A stretch of 64,000 bases of DNA from Gryllotalpicola ginsengisoli DSM 22003 (GTDB lineage: Bacteria > Actinomycetota > Actinomycetes > Actinomycetales > Microbacteriaceae): the NCBI RefSeq assembly GCF_000419445.1, contig NZ_AULK01000003.1:186001-250000 (forward strand). Reading direction: 5' to 3'. A model generated the notes under the pieces. That model was not told the origin of the DNA and made no database searches. It saw only the letters and a program-made list of their open reading frames with translations. Position numbers and translations under genes: made by a program. Shown here piece by piece: positions 24,582 through 35,054 of this stretch. Within the stretch, counting starts at the first letter, position 1, and each line of letters starts with the position of its first letter.

Positions 24582-25321
24582 GTGTCGTCGGGCTCGCGGG
24601 TCTTGAGCGCGTAGCCGACGCCGCGCACGGTCTGGATGACGACGGCGCCGTCGGCGGCGAGCTTGCGGCGCAGGGTGGAGACGTACATCTCGACGAGATT
24701 GGATTCGGCGCCGAAGTCGTAGCCCCACACCGCGGTGAGCAGCTGCTCCCGGCGCAGCACCTTGCCCGCGTTGCGGGCGAAGAACCTGAGCACCTCGAAC
24801 TCCGTCGCCGTCAGCTGCAGCGGCACCCCGGCCTGGGTGGCCATCCGGGCGTCCTCGTCGATCTCGAGGTCGGCCACGGTGAGCGGGCCGCGGCCCGAGG
24901 CATCCGTCATGCTCGGCGCCGTGCGCACGAGGGCGCGGGCGCGGGCGAGCAGCTCCGGCACGTCGAACGGCTTGGTGACGTAGTCGTCGCCTCCGGCCGT
25001 GAGGCCTTCGATGCGGTCCTGCTGGGTGTCGCGTGCGGTGAGGAAGAGCACCCGCACATCGTCGCGCACCTGCCGGATGCGGTCGAGCACCTCCAGGCCG
25101 TCGAGGTCGGGAAGCATGATGTCGAGCACGACCACGTCGGGCCCCCACTCGCGCACCGTCTGCGCGACCTCGCGGCCGCGGTGGGCGACGCGCACCTGCC
25201 AGCCGTCGCCGGTCAGCGCGAACGCGACGGCCTCGGCGAGCGGCACCTCGTCGTCGACGACGAGGGCGCGGGCGGGGGTGCCGTCGGCACGGCGCAGCGG
25301 GGGCAGGTCGAGAGCGGGCAC
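24578..25321 (-). CDS. OmpR/PhoB-family response regulator
   Basis: A 247-residue DNA-binding response regulator. Receiver domain: ALVVDDEVPLAEAV with acidic pair at 23-24, phosphorylated Asp about 67 (VVVLDIMLPDLDGLEVL), Lys about 117 (DDYVTKPFDVPELL). The C-terminal winged helix shows LQLTATEFEVLRFFARNAGKVL, LLTAVWGYDFGAESNLVEMYVSTLRRKL. It is phosphorylated by the kinase encoded next. Start GTG 25321. Targets not visible in this window; the intergenic stretch to the next gene (25322-25438) has no evident operator. Confidence 0.94.
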   Translation of the reverse strand: MPALDLPPLRRADGTPARALVVDDEVPLAEAVAFALTGDGWQVRVAHRGREVAQTVREWGPDVVVLDIMLPDLDGLEVLDRIRQVRDDVRVLFLTARDTQQDRIEGLTAGGDDYVTKPFDVPELLARARALVRTAPSMTDASGRGPLTVADLEIDEDARMATQAGVPLQLTATEFEVLRFFARNAGKVLRREQLLTAVWGYDFGAESNLVEMYVSTLRRKLAADGAVVIQTVRGVGYALKTREPDDT

Positions 25322-25438
25322 GCGACTATCACGCCATGCCTAGCCGTGAATCTCCTATGACTCGGCCCAGCGCAGAGTCAGCACATTCGGCGGAGTTCCA
25401 GCACGCCAAGCGGCCCGCCGACTCGTCACGGAGCCGGG

Positions 25439-26089
25439 CTACGTGCGGGGATGCGGGGCGGATTGCGCGGCGGCGAGTTTCGCGGCGAGCCGCTGCTCGA
25501 GCATCCGCTTCACCTCGGGCCAGTCCGCGGCGGTGATCGCGTGCATCGCCGTGTCGCGCGGCAGGCCCTCCTCACCCTCCGCGGCGGAGGGCTGCCAGTT
25601 GCGCAGCACGCCCTCGAATCTCGCCCCGATGGCCTGGATCGCGGCGCGGGAACGGGCGTTGCGGGCATCCGTCTTCAGGTCGAGCCGGGCGACGCCCCAG
25701 GTCTCGAACGCGTGCGCCGCGAGCAGCAGCTTGGCCGCCGTGTTGAACGCGGTGCCCTGCACGCTCGGGGTGAGCCAGGTGTGGCCGATCTCGACGGCGA
25801 GCAGCCGACCGTCGGGGAACCAGCGCGGGGACAGGTACGAGGTGTGCCCGACGACCTCGCCGGTGGCGGCGTCGAGCTGCGCGAGCGACCAGCATTCGCC
25901 CGCGTCGGTGCGGGCGAGGCTCGCGCGCAGGTACTCCTCGGCCGTGGCCGGGGTGGGCACGGTGGTGAGGGCGAAGCTGTCGCGCGGCGCATCGGCCGCC
26001 CGTCTCAGTCCCTCGAGGTGGCGCGGGCTCAGCGGCTCGAGCCGGGCGACGGCGTTCTCGAGCACGGGCACGGTGAGACGAGAGGGCAC
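25439..26089 (-). CDS. GNAT acetyltransferase, RimJ/RimL-like
   Basis: A 216-residue acetyl-CoA-dependent N-acetyltransferase. The RimJ/RimL order is seen: [54 protein letters not shown], then [32 protein letters not shown] (acetyl-CoA site) and [28 protein letters not shown], where W-G-V-A-R and N-x-R-S-R-A-A-I are typical. Substrate unknown. TAGCGT stands six bases before GTG 26089, so the message is probably leaderless. Confidence 0.88.
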   Translation of the reverse strand: MPSRLTVPVLENAVARLEPLSPRHLEGLRRAADAPRDSFALTTVPTPATAEEYLRASLARTDAGECWSLAQLDAATGEVVGHTSYLSPRWFPDGRLLAVEIGHTWLTPSVQGTAFNTAAKLLLAAHAFETWGVARLDLKTDARNARSRAAIQAIGARFEGVLRNWQPSAAEGEEGLPRDTAMHAITAADWPEVKRMLEQRLAAKLAAAQSAPHPRT

Positions 26090-26095
26090 GTGAAG

Positions 26096-26101
26096 ACGCT
26101 A
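26096..26101 (-). promoter_or_regulatory. -10 box TAGCGT, leaderless GNAT gene
   Basis: Reverse-strand TAGCGT ends six bases before GTG 26089. Confidence 0.5.
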
Positions 26102-26180
26102 GTGGTGGCATCCTCTCGCTGTCCGGCGAATGCCCCGTTTGCGGGTACCGCCGGGCCGGAATAAAGCTCCCTGCTGCCAA

Positions 26181-26201
26181 GTTGAGCCGAGTAGACTCAA
26201 G
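26181..26201 (+). promoter_or_regulatory. HAIR operator (HspR binding site) of clpB
   Basis: GTTGAGC-N7-ACTCAAG, against the known HAIR consensus CTTGAGT-N7-ACTCAAG: right arm perfect, left arm five of seven. It lies 122 bases before the clpB start, in the gap 26090-26322, which has no other gene. Links clpB to the hspR gene at 2546. Confidence 0.88.
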
Positions 26202-26322
26202 TTTGAGATCGACGGATGCTCGCAGCATCCGTGCCCGTACTTCGATGCTCGTGCTTCGCAGAACACACAACGCGGCGCACGGGAATCGCAACTGAACAGC
26301 ACGACCAGAAGGAAACACCGAC

Positions 26323-28515
<2,193 letters not shown>

Positions 28516-28539
28516 GCGGCGGCATCCGTCTGCGCCCGC

Positions 28540-28586
28540 GCCTATCGGTCGCGGCGCCGCTTCCGCCTACCGGTCGCGGCGCCGCT
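28540..28586 (+). repeat. 25-bp tandem duplication spanning surface-protein stop
   Basis: A 22-base core with one mismatch at 28540-28561 and 28565-28586. The second copy holds the reverse-strand stop (TAG) and the codons RRRDR; the first is a post-stop copy that still contains CTA. Confidence 0.82.
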
Positions 28587-30006
28587 GCAGCGCGAAGTAG
28601 GCGGCGACGGCCGCACAGAGCAGGATCACGACTCCGTAGCCGATGATCCGGTTCCAGACCAGGTGCGCGGCCTCGGCGTCGCGATCGGCGACGGCCGACG
28701 CGTTCTCATCGGATGCAGGGTCGGTGCCGTTCCCGGACCCGGTGCCACCCGGCGTCGGCCGCGCCGACGACGTGCTCGTGGGAGTCGGGGTGGCGCTCGG
28801 CCGGGCCGAGGGAGTCGCCGTCGCTGGGGGCGCGGGCGTGGACGGCGCGGCCGGCTGCGTCGCGGCGGCCGTGCCGACCCACTGCTCGGTGCCCACGCAG
28901 GTCGTGCTCTGGCCGGCTCGCACGGTGACGGCGTCGTGCTCGACGGTCACCGGCCGCGACGTCGACTCGAGGTAGCAGTACCAGCCCGCGAACCGGTACT
29001 CGCCGTCGCGCGCGACGGTCGGCGCGATGTCGAGCGAATAGCGGCCCGCCGACACCTCGGCGCTCGCACCGGTGCGGCCGGTGACGACGCCGCCGTCGCC
29101 ATCGGCCACGAGGCTCCAGTCCTGCGCCTCGGCCGGGCCCGTAGCCGAGCCGGTGTGATCGGCCGCGGGGGCCAGCTCGGCGCGCAGGGTCAGGAACGCG
29201 CGCGTCCAGCTCGCCGTCACCCGGCAGGCGACCACGTCGCCGCGCGACAGGGTGACCACGCCGTCGGCTGCTCCGCCGTGCGAGGCGCCGGTGCAGCTCC
29301 ACGTGCCGAGCGCATACCCGGACAGCTCGCTGCCGGCCCCGATCGCCGCCGAGAGCCGGTACGCGCCCGAGTCGACCGCGGCGTCAGTGACGTCGGATGA
29401 GCCCGGGGCGCCGCTCGCGACGGCCGGGCCCGAGGCTGTGAGCGACCAGTCCGCGGCGGTGGTCGGGCCGCCGTCGACCGTGATGTTCAGGGTCAGCCGC
29501 GGGGCCGCGTAGGTGAGGGTCGCGGTGCAGGTGACGTCCTCCCCCGCGCCGACCGTGACCGTGCTGCTGGAGCCGTCGCTGCTCGCGCCGTCACCTTTCG
29601 CGGTGGCGCTGTTCGCGCTTGCGCTCGCCGCGGCTCCCGTGCACGACCACGCCGTCGTGTAGTCGCTCCACGGGGTTCCCGACGAATGGGGCGAGGCCGT
29701 GAGGGTGAATTCCCCCGGGGTCACCGGCACCTGCGTGACCGCCGCCGCGCCGGAATCGCCGGAGAGGGTCGTGCCGCTGCGTGCATCCGTCGCCGTCAGC
29801 GCCCAGCCGGAGGCCTGCGCCGGGCCGCCCGAGACGCGCGCGACGAGGGTCAGCCGCGCGGCCGACTGCGTGCTGGGCGCCGGAGAGGGCGTCGAGCTCT
29901 CGTCGGCGACCGCCGCGGAGGGGGCGCCGACCGCCGCAGCGGCGATCAGGGCGAGGCAGAGCAGCGCGACGGCGGCCGCCGTCCGCCGCATCCGTCTCGA
30001 AGCCAT
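28567..30006 (-). CDS. Surface protein with three Cys-paired repeats and C-terminal anchor
   Basis: A 479-residue exported, membrane-anchored protein. A Sec signal (RRTAAAVALLCLALIAAAAVG, cut near AVADES) is followed by three related domains of about 110 residues. Each carries a strand like ARLTLVARVSGGP or RLTLNITVDGGP, the motif W-S/A-L-T-A, a Y-x-x-x-W-S-C-T-G segment and a later V-T/A-C-x-x-T, so one Cys pair per domain. A Pro/Thr-rich stalk (about 380-430) and one helix (IIGYGVVILLCAAVAAYFAL) with the tail QRRRDR close the chain. No LPxTG motif. Probably an SpaA/prealbumin-like stalk; function unknown. The 3' end is tandemly duplicated. Confidence 0.8.
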   Translation of the reverse strand: MASRRMRRTAAAVALLCLALIAAAAVGAPSAAVADESSTPSPAPSTQSAARLTLVARVSGGPAQASGWALTATDARSGTTLSGDSGAAAVTQVPVTPGEFTLTASPHSSGTPWSDYTTAWSCTGAAASASANSATAKGDGASSDGSSSTVTVGAGEDVTCTATLTYAAPRLTLNITVDGGPTTAADWSLTASGPAVASGAPGSSDVTDAAVDSGAYRLSAAIGAGSELSGYALGTWSCTGASHGGAADGVVTLSRGDVVACRVTASWTRAFLTLRAELAPAADHTGSATGPAEAQDWSLVADGDGGVVTGRTGASAEVSAGRYSLDIAPTVARDGEYRFAGWYCYLESTSRPVTVEHDAVTVRAGQSTTCVGTEQWVGTAAATQPAAPSTPAPPATATPSARPSATPTPTSTSSARPTPGGTGSGNGTDPASDENASAVADRDAEAAHLVWNRIIGYGVVILLCAAVAAYFALQRRRDR

Positions 30007-30065
30007 GCCTCCCCCTTTTGCCCCTGCCGTGCCGACGCGTTGCCCCGCACCCTAACCCGTCGACC

Positions 30066-31934
30066 TCAACGCCCCGAGGCGTAGCCCTGCATTCCGCGCG
30101 GGTTCGCAGCCGCCCAGAGGGTGCCGGTGAGCGGGTCGCGTCCGGCGCCGGAGAGGCGGCCGAGGCTCCAGTCGCCGGCGACGGTGACGCGGTGGCCGCG
30201 CGCTTCGAGCTCGGCGATGACGGATGCCCCGAGCCGGCCCTCCACGACGAGGCCGGCCGGCTCCCACACCCGGGGCCAGAAGCTGGAGAGGTGGCTCGTG
30301 GTGTGGAAGGTCGGCGCGTCGATCGCCTGCTGCGGCTCCCACCCGCCGACGAGGGCGCGCAGCAGGGCGGGCAGCTGCCACTGCTCCTGCTGGTCGCCGC
30401 CGGGGGTGCCGAAGCCGAACAGGGCGCGCCCGTCTGCGTCGGTCACGAGCGTCGCCGACAGCGTCGTACGCGGCCGTGCGCCCGGGGTGAGCGCGCTCGG
30501 CGCCTCGGAGTCGAGCCACGTCATCTGCAGCCGCGTGCCGAGGCAGAAGCCCAGCTCGGGGATCGTCGGCGACGACTGCAGCCAACCGCCCGAGGGCGTG
30601 ACCGTGACGATGTTGCCGAAGCGGTCGACGACGTCGAGATGGCAGGTGTCGCCGCGCGTGGCTCCGTTGCGGTCGACCGTGGGCTCGCCGACGCCGGGTG
30701 CGGCGCCGGTGGCGGCTGGTTCACCGGCGGTGGCTGAGGTGCCCGCGAACAGTCGCGGCGTGCGCCCGTCCGGCGATCCGGGCCGCAGCTCGGCGCTCGC
30801 GGTCTCGCCGATCAGCGCGGCGCGCTCCGCCGCGTACTCGGGCGACAGCAGCGTCGCCAGCGGCACGTCGACGAAGCGCGGATCGCCGTACCAGGCGTCG
30901 CGGTCGGCGAGCGCCAGCTTCTCGGCCTCCGCGATCACGTGCACGCCGAACGCGGTCGACGGGTCGAGGTGCTCGTCGGTGAGGCCGTGCAGGCGGCCGT
31001 ATGCCTCGAGGATCAGGAGGGTCTGCAGCAGCGCGGGCCCCTGGCCCCACGGCCCGGTCTTCGCGATCGTGTGACCGCGGAACTCGATCGTCACCGGCTC
31101 TTCATCGCCAGGCTCGAATGCGGCCAAGTCGGCTGCGGTGAGCACGCCGGCGTGGTCTCGGTCGTCGGAGTGCCGGTGCGGGATCTTCACGAACTCCTCG
31201 ATCGCGCGGGCGACGAAGCCGGACTTCCACTCGGCGCGCGCGGCCGCGATGCGCTCCTCGCGGGTCGCGCCGTCGCCCGCGGCTGCCCCGGCGGCGACGA
31301 GGCGGCGCAGCACGGCGGCGTATTCGGGGTTCGTCACCACGTCACCGGGCCTGGGCGCGGCGCCGTCGGCGTCGAGCCAACGCGCGGCCGAGGTGGGCCA
31401 GTGGGCGAGGAAGTGCGGCCGGATCCGCTCGATCGCGGCCGCGACGGCCGGGGCGATCGGATGCCCCTGCTCGGCGTACCCGATGGCGAAGTCGAGCACG
31501 TCCCCGAGCTCCCAGCTGCCGTGCTCGGCCAGCAGCCAGAGCCAGGCGTCGACCGAGCCCGGAACGGCGGCGGCGAGGGCGCCGGCGCCGGGGACCTCGG
31601 CGAGCCCCTCGGCGTCGCGGTAGTGCTCGATGGTGGCGCCGGCGGGGGCGGGACCCTGACCCATGAAGACGCGAGCTGAAGCATGGTTGCTGAGCCCCGT
31701 CGAAGCATCCGTCGCCTGGAAAAGCCCCGTCAGATCGCCGCCCGGCCCGTTCAGGTGCGGCTCGACCACGTGCAGCACGAAGCCCGCCGCCACGGCGGCG
31801 TCGAACGCGTTGCCGCCCCGCTCGAGCACGGCCTGCGCTGCGGCCGTGGCGAGCCAGTGGGTCGAGGCCGCCATGCCGAAGGTGCCGCGCAGGGTGGGGC
31901 GGGTGGTGAAGGTGTCGGGGCTCGTGTAGGTCAC
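30066..31934 (-). CDS. Gamma-glutamyltransferase family protein (Ntn hydrolase)
   Basis: A 622-residue member of the GGT family, which moves or hydrolyses gamma-glutamyl groups of glutathione-like compounds. Seen: GMAASTHWLATAAAQAVLERGGNAFDAAVAAGF, VVEPHLNGPGGDLTGLF (family start), and the autoprocessing site GDTCHLDVVDRFGNIVTVTPSGG with the nucleophile Thr near residue 428. GTSATAGEPAATGAAPGVG just before the processing site is low-complexity. No signal peptide is evident, so it may be cytosolic, unlike many GGTs. The start GTG 31934 has TAGCGT seven bases upstream; the longer frame from 32123 overlaps the divergent gene and is rejected. Confidence 0.88.
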   Translation of the reverse strand: MTYTSPDTFTTRPTLRGTFGMAASTHWLATAAAQAVLERGGNAFDAAVAAGFVLHVVEPHLNGPGGDLTGLFQATDASTGLSNHASARVFMGQGPAPAGATIEHYRDAEGLAEVPGAGALAAAVPGSVDAWLWLLAEHGSWELGDVLDFAIGYAEQGHPIAPAVAAAIERIRPHFLAHWPTSAARWLDADGAAPRPGDVVTNPEYAAVLRRLVAAGAAAGDGATREERIAAARAEWKSGFVARAIEEFVKIPHRHSDDRDHAGVLTAADLAAFEPGDEEPVTIEFRGHTIAKTGPWGQGPALLQTLLILEAYGRLHGLTDEHLDPSTAFGVHVIAEAEKLALADRDAWYGDPRFVDVPLATLLSPEYAAERAALIGETASAELRPGSPDGRTPRLFAGTSATAGEPAATGAAPGVGEPTVDRNGATRGDTCHLDVVDRFGNIVTVTPSGGWLQSSPTIPELGFCLGTRLQMTWLDSEAPSALTPGARPRTTLSATLVTDADGRALFGFGTPGGDQQEQWQLPALLRALVGGWEPQQAIDAPTFHTTSHLSSFWPRVWEPAGLVVEGRLGASVIAELEARGHRVTVAGDWSLGRLSGAGRDPLTGTLWAAANPRGMQGYASGR

Positions 31935-31941
31935 AGGCCCA

Positions 31942-31947
31942 ACGCTA
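31942..31947 (-). promoter_or_regulatory. -10 box TAGCGT, leaderless GGT gene
   Basis: Reverse-strand TAGCGT ends seven bases before GTG 31934. Confidence 0.5.
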
Positions 31948-31988
31948 TCGGCGAGCAGTCCCAGTCGAGCGCTTCGACGGCCACGCGC

Positions 31989-31994
31989 TAACGT
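31989..31994 (+). promoter_or_regulatory. -10 box TAACGT before metallophosphoesterase
   Basis: TAACGT ends seven bases before ATG 32002; no Shine-Dalgarno. Confidence 0.5.
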
Positions 31995-32001
31995 CGGGGG
32001 C

Positions 32002-33918
32002 ATGCGCTCCCGGCACGGTCTGACGCAGAACCTGACGCAGAAACAGCTCGCCGAACACGAGGACGAGCTGGGGTTCACCCCGCAACGGGCGGTGCGCTGG
32101 CTGTCGCCCACGCAGCTGATCAACTCGGGCGTGCAGGTCGCGATCGCCCAGCAGTTCGCCGACTTCGCCGACCGGCGCGACGTGCAGGTCGCCTACCCGC
32201 AGGGCGCGATCTGCGTCGACGGGGCCGACACCGATGAGGAGCTGTGGCTCGACTTCGTCGCCGACCTCGGCGACGGGTTCGACGCCACCTACACGATCGC
32301 CGCGCTGCTGGCCGCGCCGCAGCACGAGGTGCGCGACTCTGCCGGGGAGGGCCACCGGCTGCCGCGCGGCTCGGTGCTCATGATGGGCGGGGACGAGGTG
32401 TACCCGACCGGCTCGACGGATGCGTACCACGACCGCACGCTCGGACCGTATGCCGCGGCATCCGCCGACCTGCCGCGACGCAGCGGCACGCTGCTCGCCC
32501 TGCCCGGCAACCACGACTGGTACGACGGGCTCGCCTCGTTCCTCCGGCTGTTCGCCCGCGGGTCGGACGTGGGCGCATGGCGCACCGTGCAGCGGCGCAG
32601 CTACTTCGCCGTGCGGCTGCGGCCGGGCTGGTGGCTCGTCGCCGTCGACGCGCAGCTCGGCACGACGCTGGATGAGCCGCAGCTCGACTACTTCCGCGAC
32701 ACGCTCTGGCCTGAGCTGAAGCAGGGCGACGCGATCATCCTGTGCACGGCCTCGCCGTACTGGGAGACGACCCCGTACGACGCCGACGCGTTCGACACGA
32801 CGGCGTGGTTCGAGAAGAACATCCTGCGCAACAAGCGCACCGACCGGCACGACCCGAACAGCCCGATGGAGCCGACCGGGGCGAAGGTGCGGCTGTGGCT
32901 GTCGGGCGATCACCACCACTACGACCGGTACGAGCAGCGCCGGCCGGAGGACCCGCCGGGGCCGCTCGCGCCCGACTCTCGGCGCACGCAGCTGATCACC
33001 TGCGGGCTCGGCGGCGCATACACGATGGGGGTCGACCGGCTGGCGCCCAGGCTCAAGCTGCCCGACCCCAACTCGCGCCCGCGGCCGGCGCCCGAGGAGG
33101 TCGTCGACTTCGACGCGGGGCCCGAGCGCTTCCCGGGACCGCGGCTGGCGAAGCGGATGAACGGGCTGCTGGCTGCGCCGCTCACCAAGCACTGGCTGCC
33201 GCGGCGCAATCCGCTGTTCGCCACCAGCATGGGCCTCGCGGTGCTGGCGCTCGTGGGAGGGCTGTGGCTCGCCGACTTCGTCGTGCGCTCGTTCCACGTG
33301 CACTGGGCGGGCGGGGCGGCGGCCACCCGGCTCGGCGACGCGCTGCTCGCGGTCGGCGTCGTGCTGGTCGCCGGGCCGCTCACCTTCTTCTTCGCCGGCG
33401 AGTACAGCCGGATGCGCCGGGGCCGGCGCTCGCGGCGGCTGCGCGGCGAGCGGGTGAAGCGCGAGCGGGGCATCGGCCTGCTCAGCCTGCTCGTCGGCTA
33501 CCTGTCGACGCTCGTCATCGTGGGCGGGCTCTTCCTGCTCACCGCCGTCGACGCCTGGGGCCTGTGGGGCGTCGCCTGGATCGCCATCGTCGCCGTGGTC
33601 GGGGGCGTGCTCGGCAGCCAGGCGTTCGCGCTCGTGGTGCTGTTCGCGCCGCCGTCGGCCATGGGCGACTTCAAGGCGACGGGCCTCGCCTACGAGGACG
33701 GCAAGGGATTCCTGCGCCTGCACCTCGACCCGAAGAACGATCGGCTGACCGTGTACCCGCTCGTCGTCGACGAGACGGTGCACCGCTGGTCGATGCATCC
33801 GTTGCCCGGGTCGAAGGTCGTGCCCGCGCCCGCGTCGGGGGCGTGGCCCGAGCCGCGGCTCATCGAAGACCCGATCGTGCTCTCGCGGGAAGGGTTCGGC
33901 GGGCCGGGATTGGCGTGA
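32002..33918 (+). CDS. Membrane-linked calcineurin-like metallophosphoesterase
   Basis: A 638-residue protein. The N-terminal half is a metallophosphoesterase: WLDFVADLGDGFDATY (first metal Asp), LMMGGDEVYPTGSTDA, LLALPGNHDWYDGL (N-H-D block), and LWLSGDHHHYDRYE (final His cluster). The canonical D-x-H of motif 1 is replaced by ADLGDGFD. After about residue 390 come four membrane helices (MGLAVLALVGGLWLADFVV, ALLAVGVVLVAGPLTFFFAG, LLVGYLSTLVIVGGLFLL, WIAIVAVVGGVLGSQAFALV) and a soluble end of about 90 residues. Substrate unknown; a nucleotide or phospholipid is possible. Divergent from the GGT gene. No other family member is adjacent. Confidence 0.85.
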   Translation: MRSRHGLTQNLTQKQLAEHEDELGFTPQRAVRWLSPTQLINSGVQVAIAQQFADFADRRDVQVAYPQGAICVDGADTDEELWLDFVADLGDGFDATYTIAALLAAPQHEVRDSAGEGHRLPRGSVLMMGGDEVYPTGSTDAYHDRTLGPYAAASADLPRRSGTLLALPGNHDWYDGLASFLRLFARGSDVGAWRTVQRRSYFAVRLRPGWWLVAVDAQLGTTLDEPQLDYFRDTLWPELKQGDAIILCTASPYWETTPYDADAFDTTAWFEKNILRNKRTDRHDPNSPMEPTGAKVRLWLSGDHHHYDRYEQRRPEDPPGPLAPDSRRTQLITCGLGGAYTMGVDRLAPRLKLPDPNSRPRPAPEEVVDFDAGPERFPGPRLAKRMNGLLAAPLTKHWLPRRNPLFATSMGLAVLALVGGLWLADFVVRSFHVHWAGGAAATRLGDALLAVGVVLVAGPLTFFFAGEYSRMRRGRRSRRLRGERVKRERGIGLLSLLVGYLSTLVIVGGLFLLTAVDAWGLWGVAWIAIVAVVGGVLGSQAFALVVLFAPPSAMGDFKATGLAYEDGKGFLRLHLDPKNDRLTVYPLVVDETVHRWSMHPLPGSKVVPAPASGAWPEPRLIEDPIVLSREGFGGPGLA

Positions 33919-33942
33919 ACCGGCGCGCGCCTCGCAGGGCCG

Positions 33943-33987
33943 GCGCCTCATAGGTCGCGCCTCATAAGCCCCGCGCCTCATAAGCTC
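33943..33987 (+). repeat. Triplicated 14-16-bp repeat carrying a -10 box
   Basis: GCGCCTCATA occurs at 33943, 33957 and 33973 (GCGCCTCATAGG, GCGCCTCATAAGC, GCGCCTCATAAGCT). The last copy provides -10 TAAGCT for the downstream gene, so promoter copies are present in tandem. Confidence 0.75.
33981..33986 (+). promoter_or_regulatory. -10 box TAAGCT, leaderless alcohol dehydrogenase
   Basis: TAAGCT ends six bases before ATG 33993. Confidence 0.5.
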
Positions 33988-33992
33988 GAGGC

Positions 33993-35045
33993 ATGCGTGC
34001 AACGGTGATCCACGGTGAGAGAGATGTCCGCCTCGAAGAGGTTCCCGACCCGGCACTGAGCGGCACGGGCACGGATGCGATCGTGCGCGTGGTCGCCGCC
34101 TGCGTCTGCGGCTCGGACCTGTGGCGCTACCGCGGTGTCAACCCGGTGCGCGAGCCGGCGCGCATCGGCCACGAGTTCGTCGGAGTGGTCGAGCAGATCG
34201 GCGACCGGGTCGAGAAGATCAGAGTCGGCGACTTCGTCATCGCGCCGTTCTACGACTGCGACATGACCTGCGCCAACTGCCGCAACGGCTTCTCGCCGTC
34301 CTGCCTCGAGCACGGCGCGTGGGGAGGCCGCGACCACTGGGGCAACCCGGTCGACGGCGCGCAGGGCGAGTACGTGCGCGTGCCGCACGCGGATGGCTCG
34401 CTCGTCGCGACCCCCGAGCAACCCGCCGACGAGCTGGTGCCCCACCTGCTCACCCTCGCCGACGTGTTCGGCACGGGCCATCACGCCGCCGTGGCGGCGG
34501 GTGTCGGCCCCGGCCGCACGGTCGTCGTGCTCGGGGACGGCGCCGTCGGCCTGTCCGGCGTGCTCGCCTCCCGGCGGCTCGGTGCCGAGCGCATCGTGCT
34601 GATGTCGCGGCACGCACCCCGGCAAGCGCTCGGCCGCGAGTTCGGCGCGACCGACGTGATCGAGGCGCGCGGAGACGAAGGCGTCGCGGCCGTGAAGGAG
34701 CTCTTCGACGGCATCGGAGCCGACTGCGTGCTCGAGTGCGTGGGCACCGGCGCGGCGATGGAGCAGGCCATCGCCTCGGCGCGGCCCGGCGGCCAGGTCG
34801 GATTCGTCGGCGTCCCCGCCGAGGGCAACGCGGTGCCCGTGCGGCGGCTGTTCAACACGAACGTCGGCCTGCGGGGCGGCGTGGCCCCGGTGCGCAACTA
34901 CCTCGACGAGCTGCTGCCCGAGGTGTGGCGCGGCGAGCTGCAGCCGGGCCGGGTGTTCGACCTGACCCTGCCGCTGGCCGAGGTCGGCGAGGCGTACGCC
35001 GCCATGGACGAGCGCCGCGCGATCAAGGTGCTGCTGCAGCCCTGA
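33993..35045 (+). CDS. Zinc-dependent alcohol dehydrogenase (MDR family)
   Basis: A 350-residue medium-chain dehydrogenase. The catalytic zinc site is CVCGSDLWRYRG (Cys about 38) with GHEFVGVVE (His about 61); the structural-zinc loop is DCDMTCANCRNGFSPSC. The Rossmann motif is TVVVLGDGAVGLSGVLAS (about 170), followed by ERIVLMSRHAPRQALGREFGATDVI. ADVFGTGHHAA in the hinge is typical for the group annotated as IMP-like or glutathione-independent formaldehyde/threonine-type enzymes. The real alcohol is not predictable. Its leaderless promoter is the last of three repeat copies. The opposite-strand nitroreductase gene ends nine bases downstream. Confidence 0.9.
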   Translation: MRATVIHGERDVRLEEVPDPALSGTGTDAIVRVVAACVCGSDLWRYRGVNPVREPARIGHEFVGVVEQIGDRVEKIRVGDFVIAPFYDCDMTCANCRNGFSPSCLEHGAWGGRDHWGNPVDGAQGEYVRVPHADGSLVATPEQPADELVPHLLTLADVFGTGHHAAVAAGVGPGRTVVVLGDGAVGLSGVLASRRLGAERIVLMSRHAPRQALGREFGATDVIEARGDEGVAAVKELFDGIGADCVLECVGTGAAMEQAIASARPGGQVGFVGVPAEGNAVPVRRLFNTNVGLRGGVAPVRNYLDELLPEVWRGELQPGRVFDLTLPLAEVGEAYAAMDERRAIKVLLQP

Positions 35046-35054
35046 GCTGCGGTG

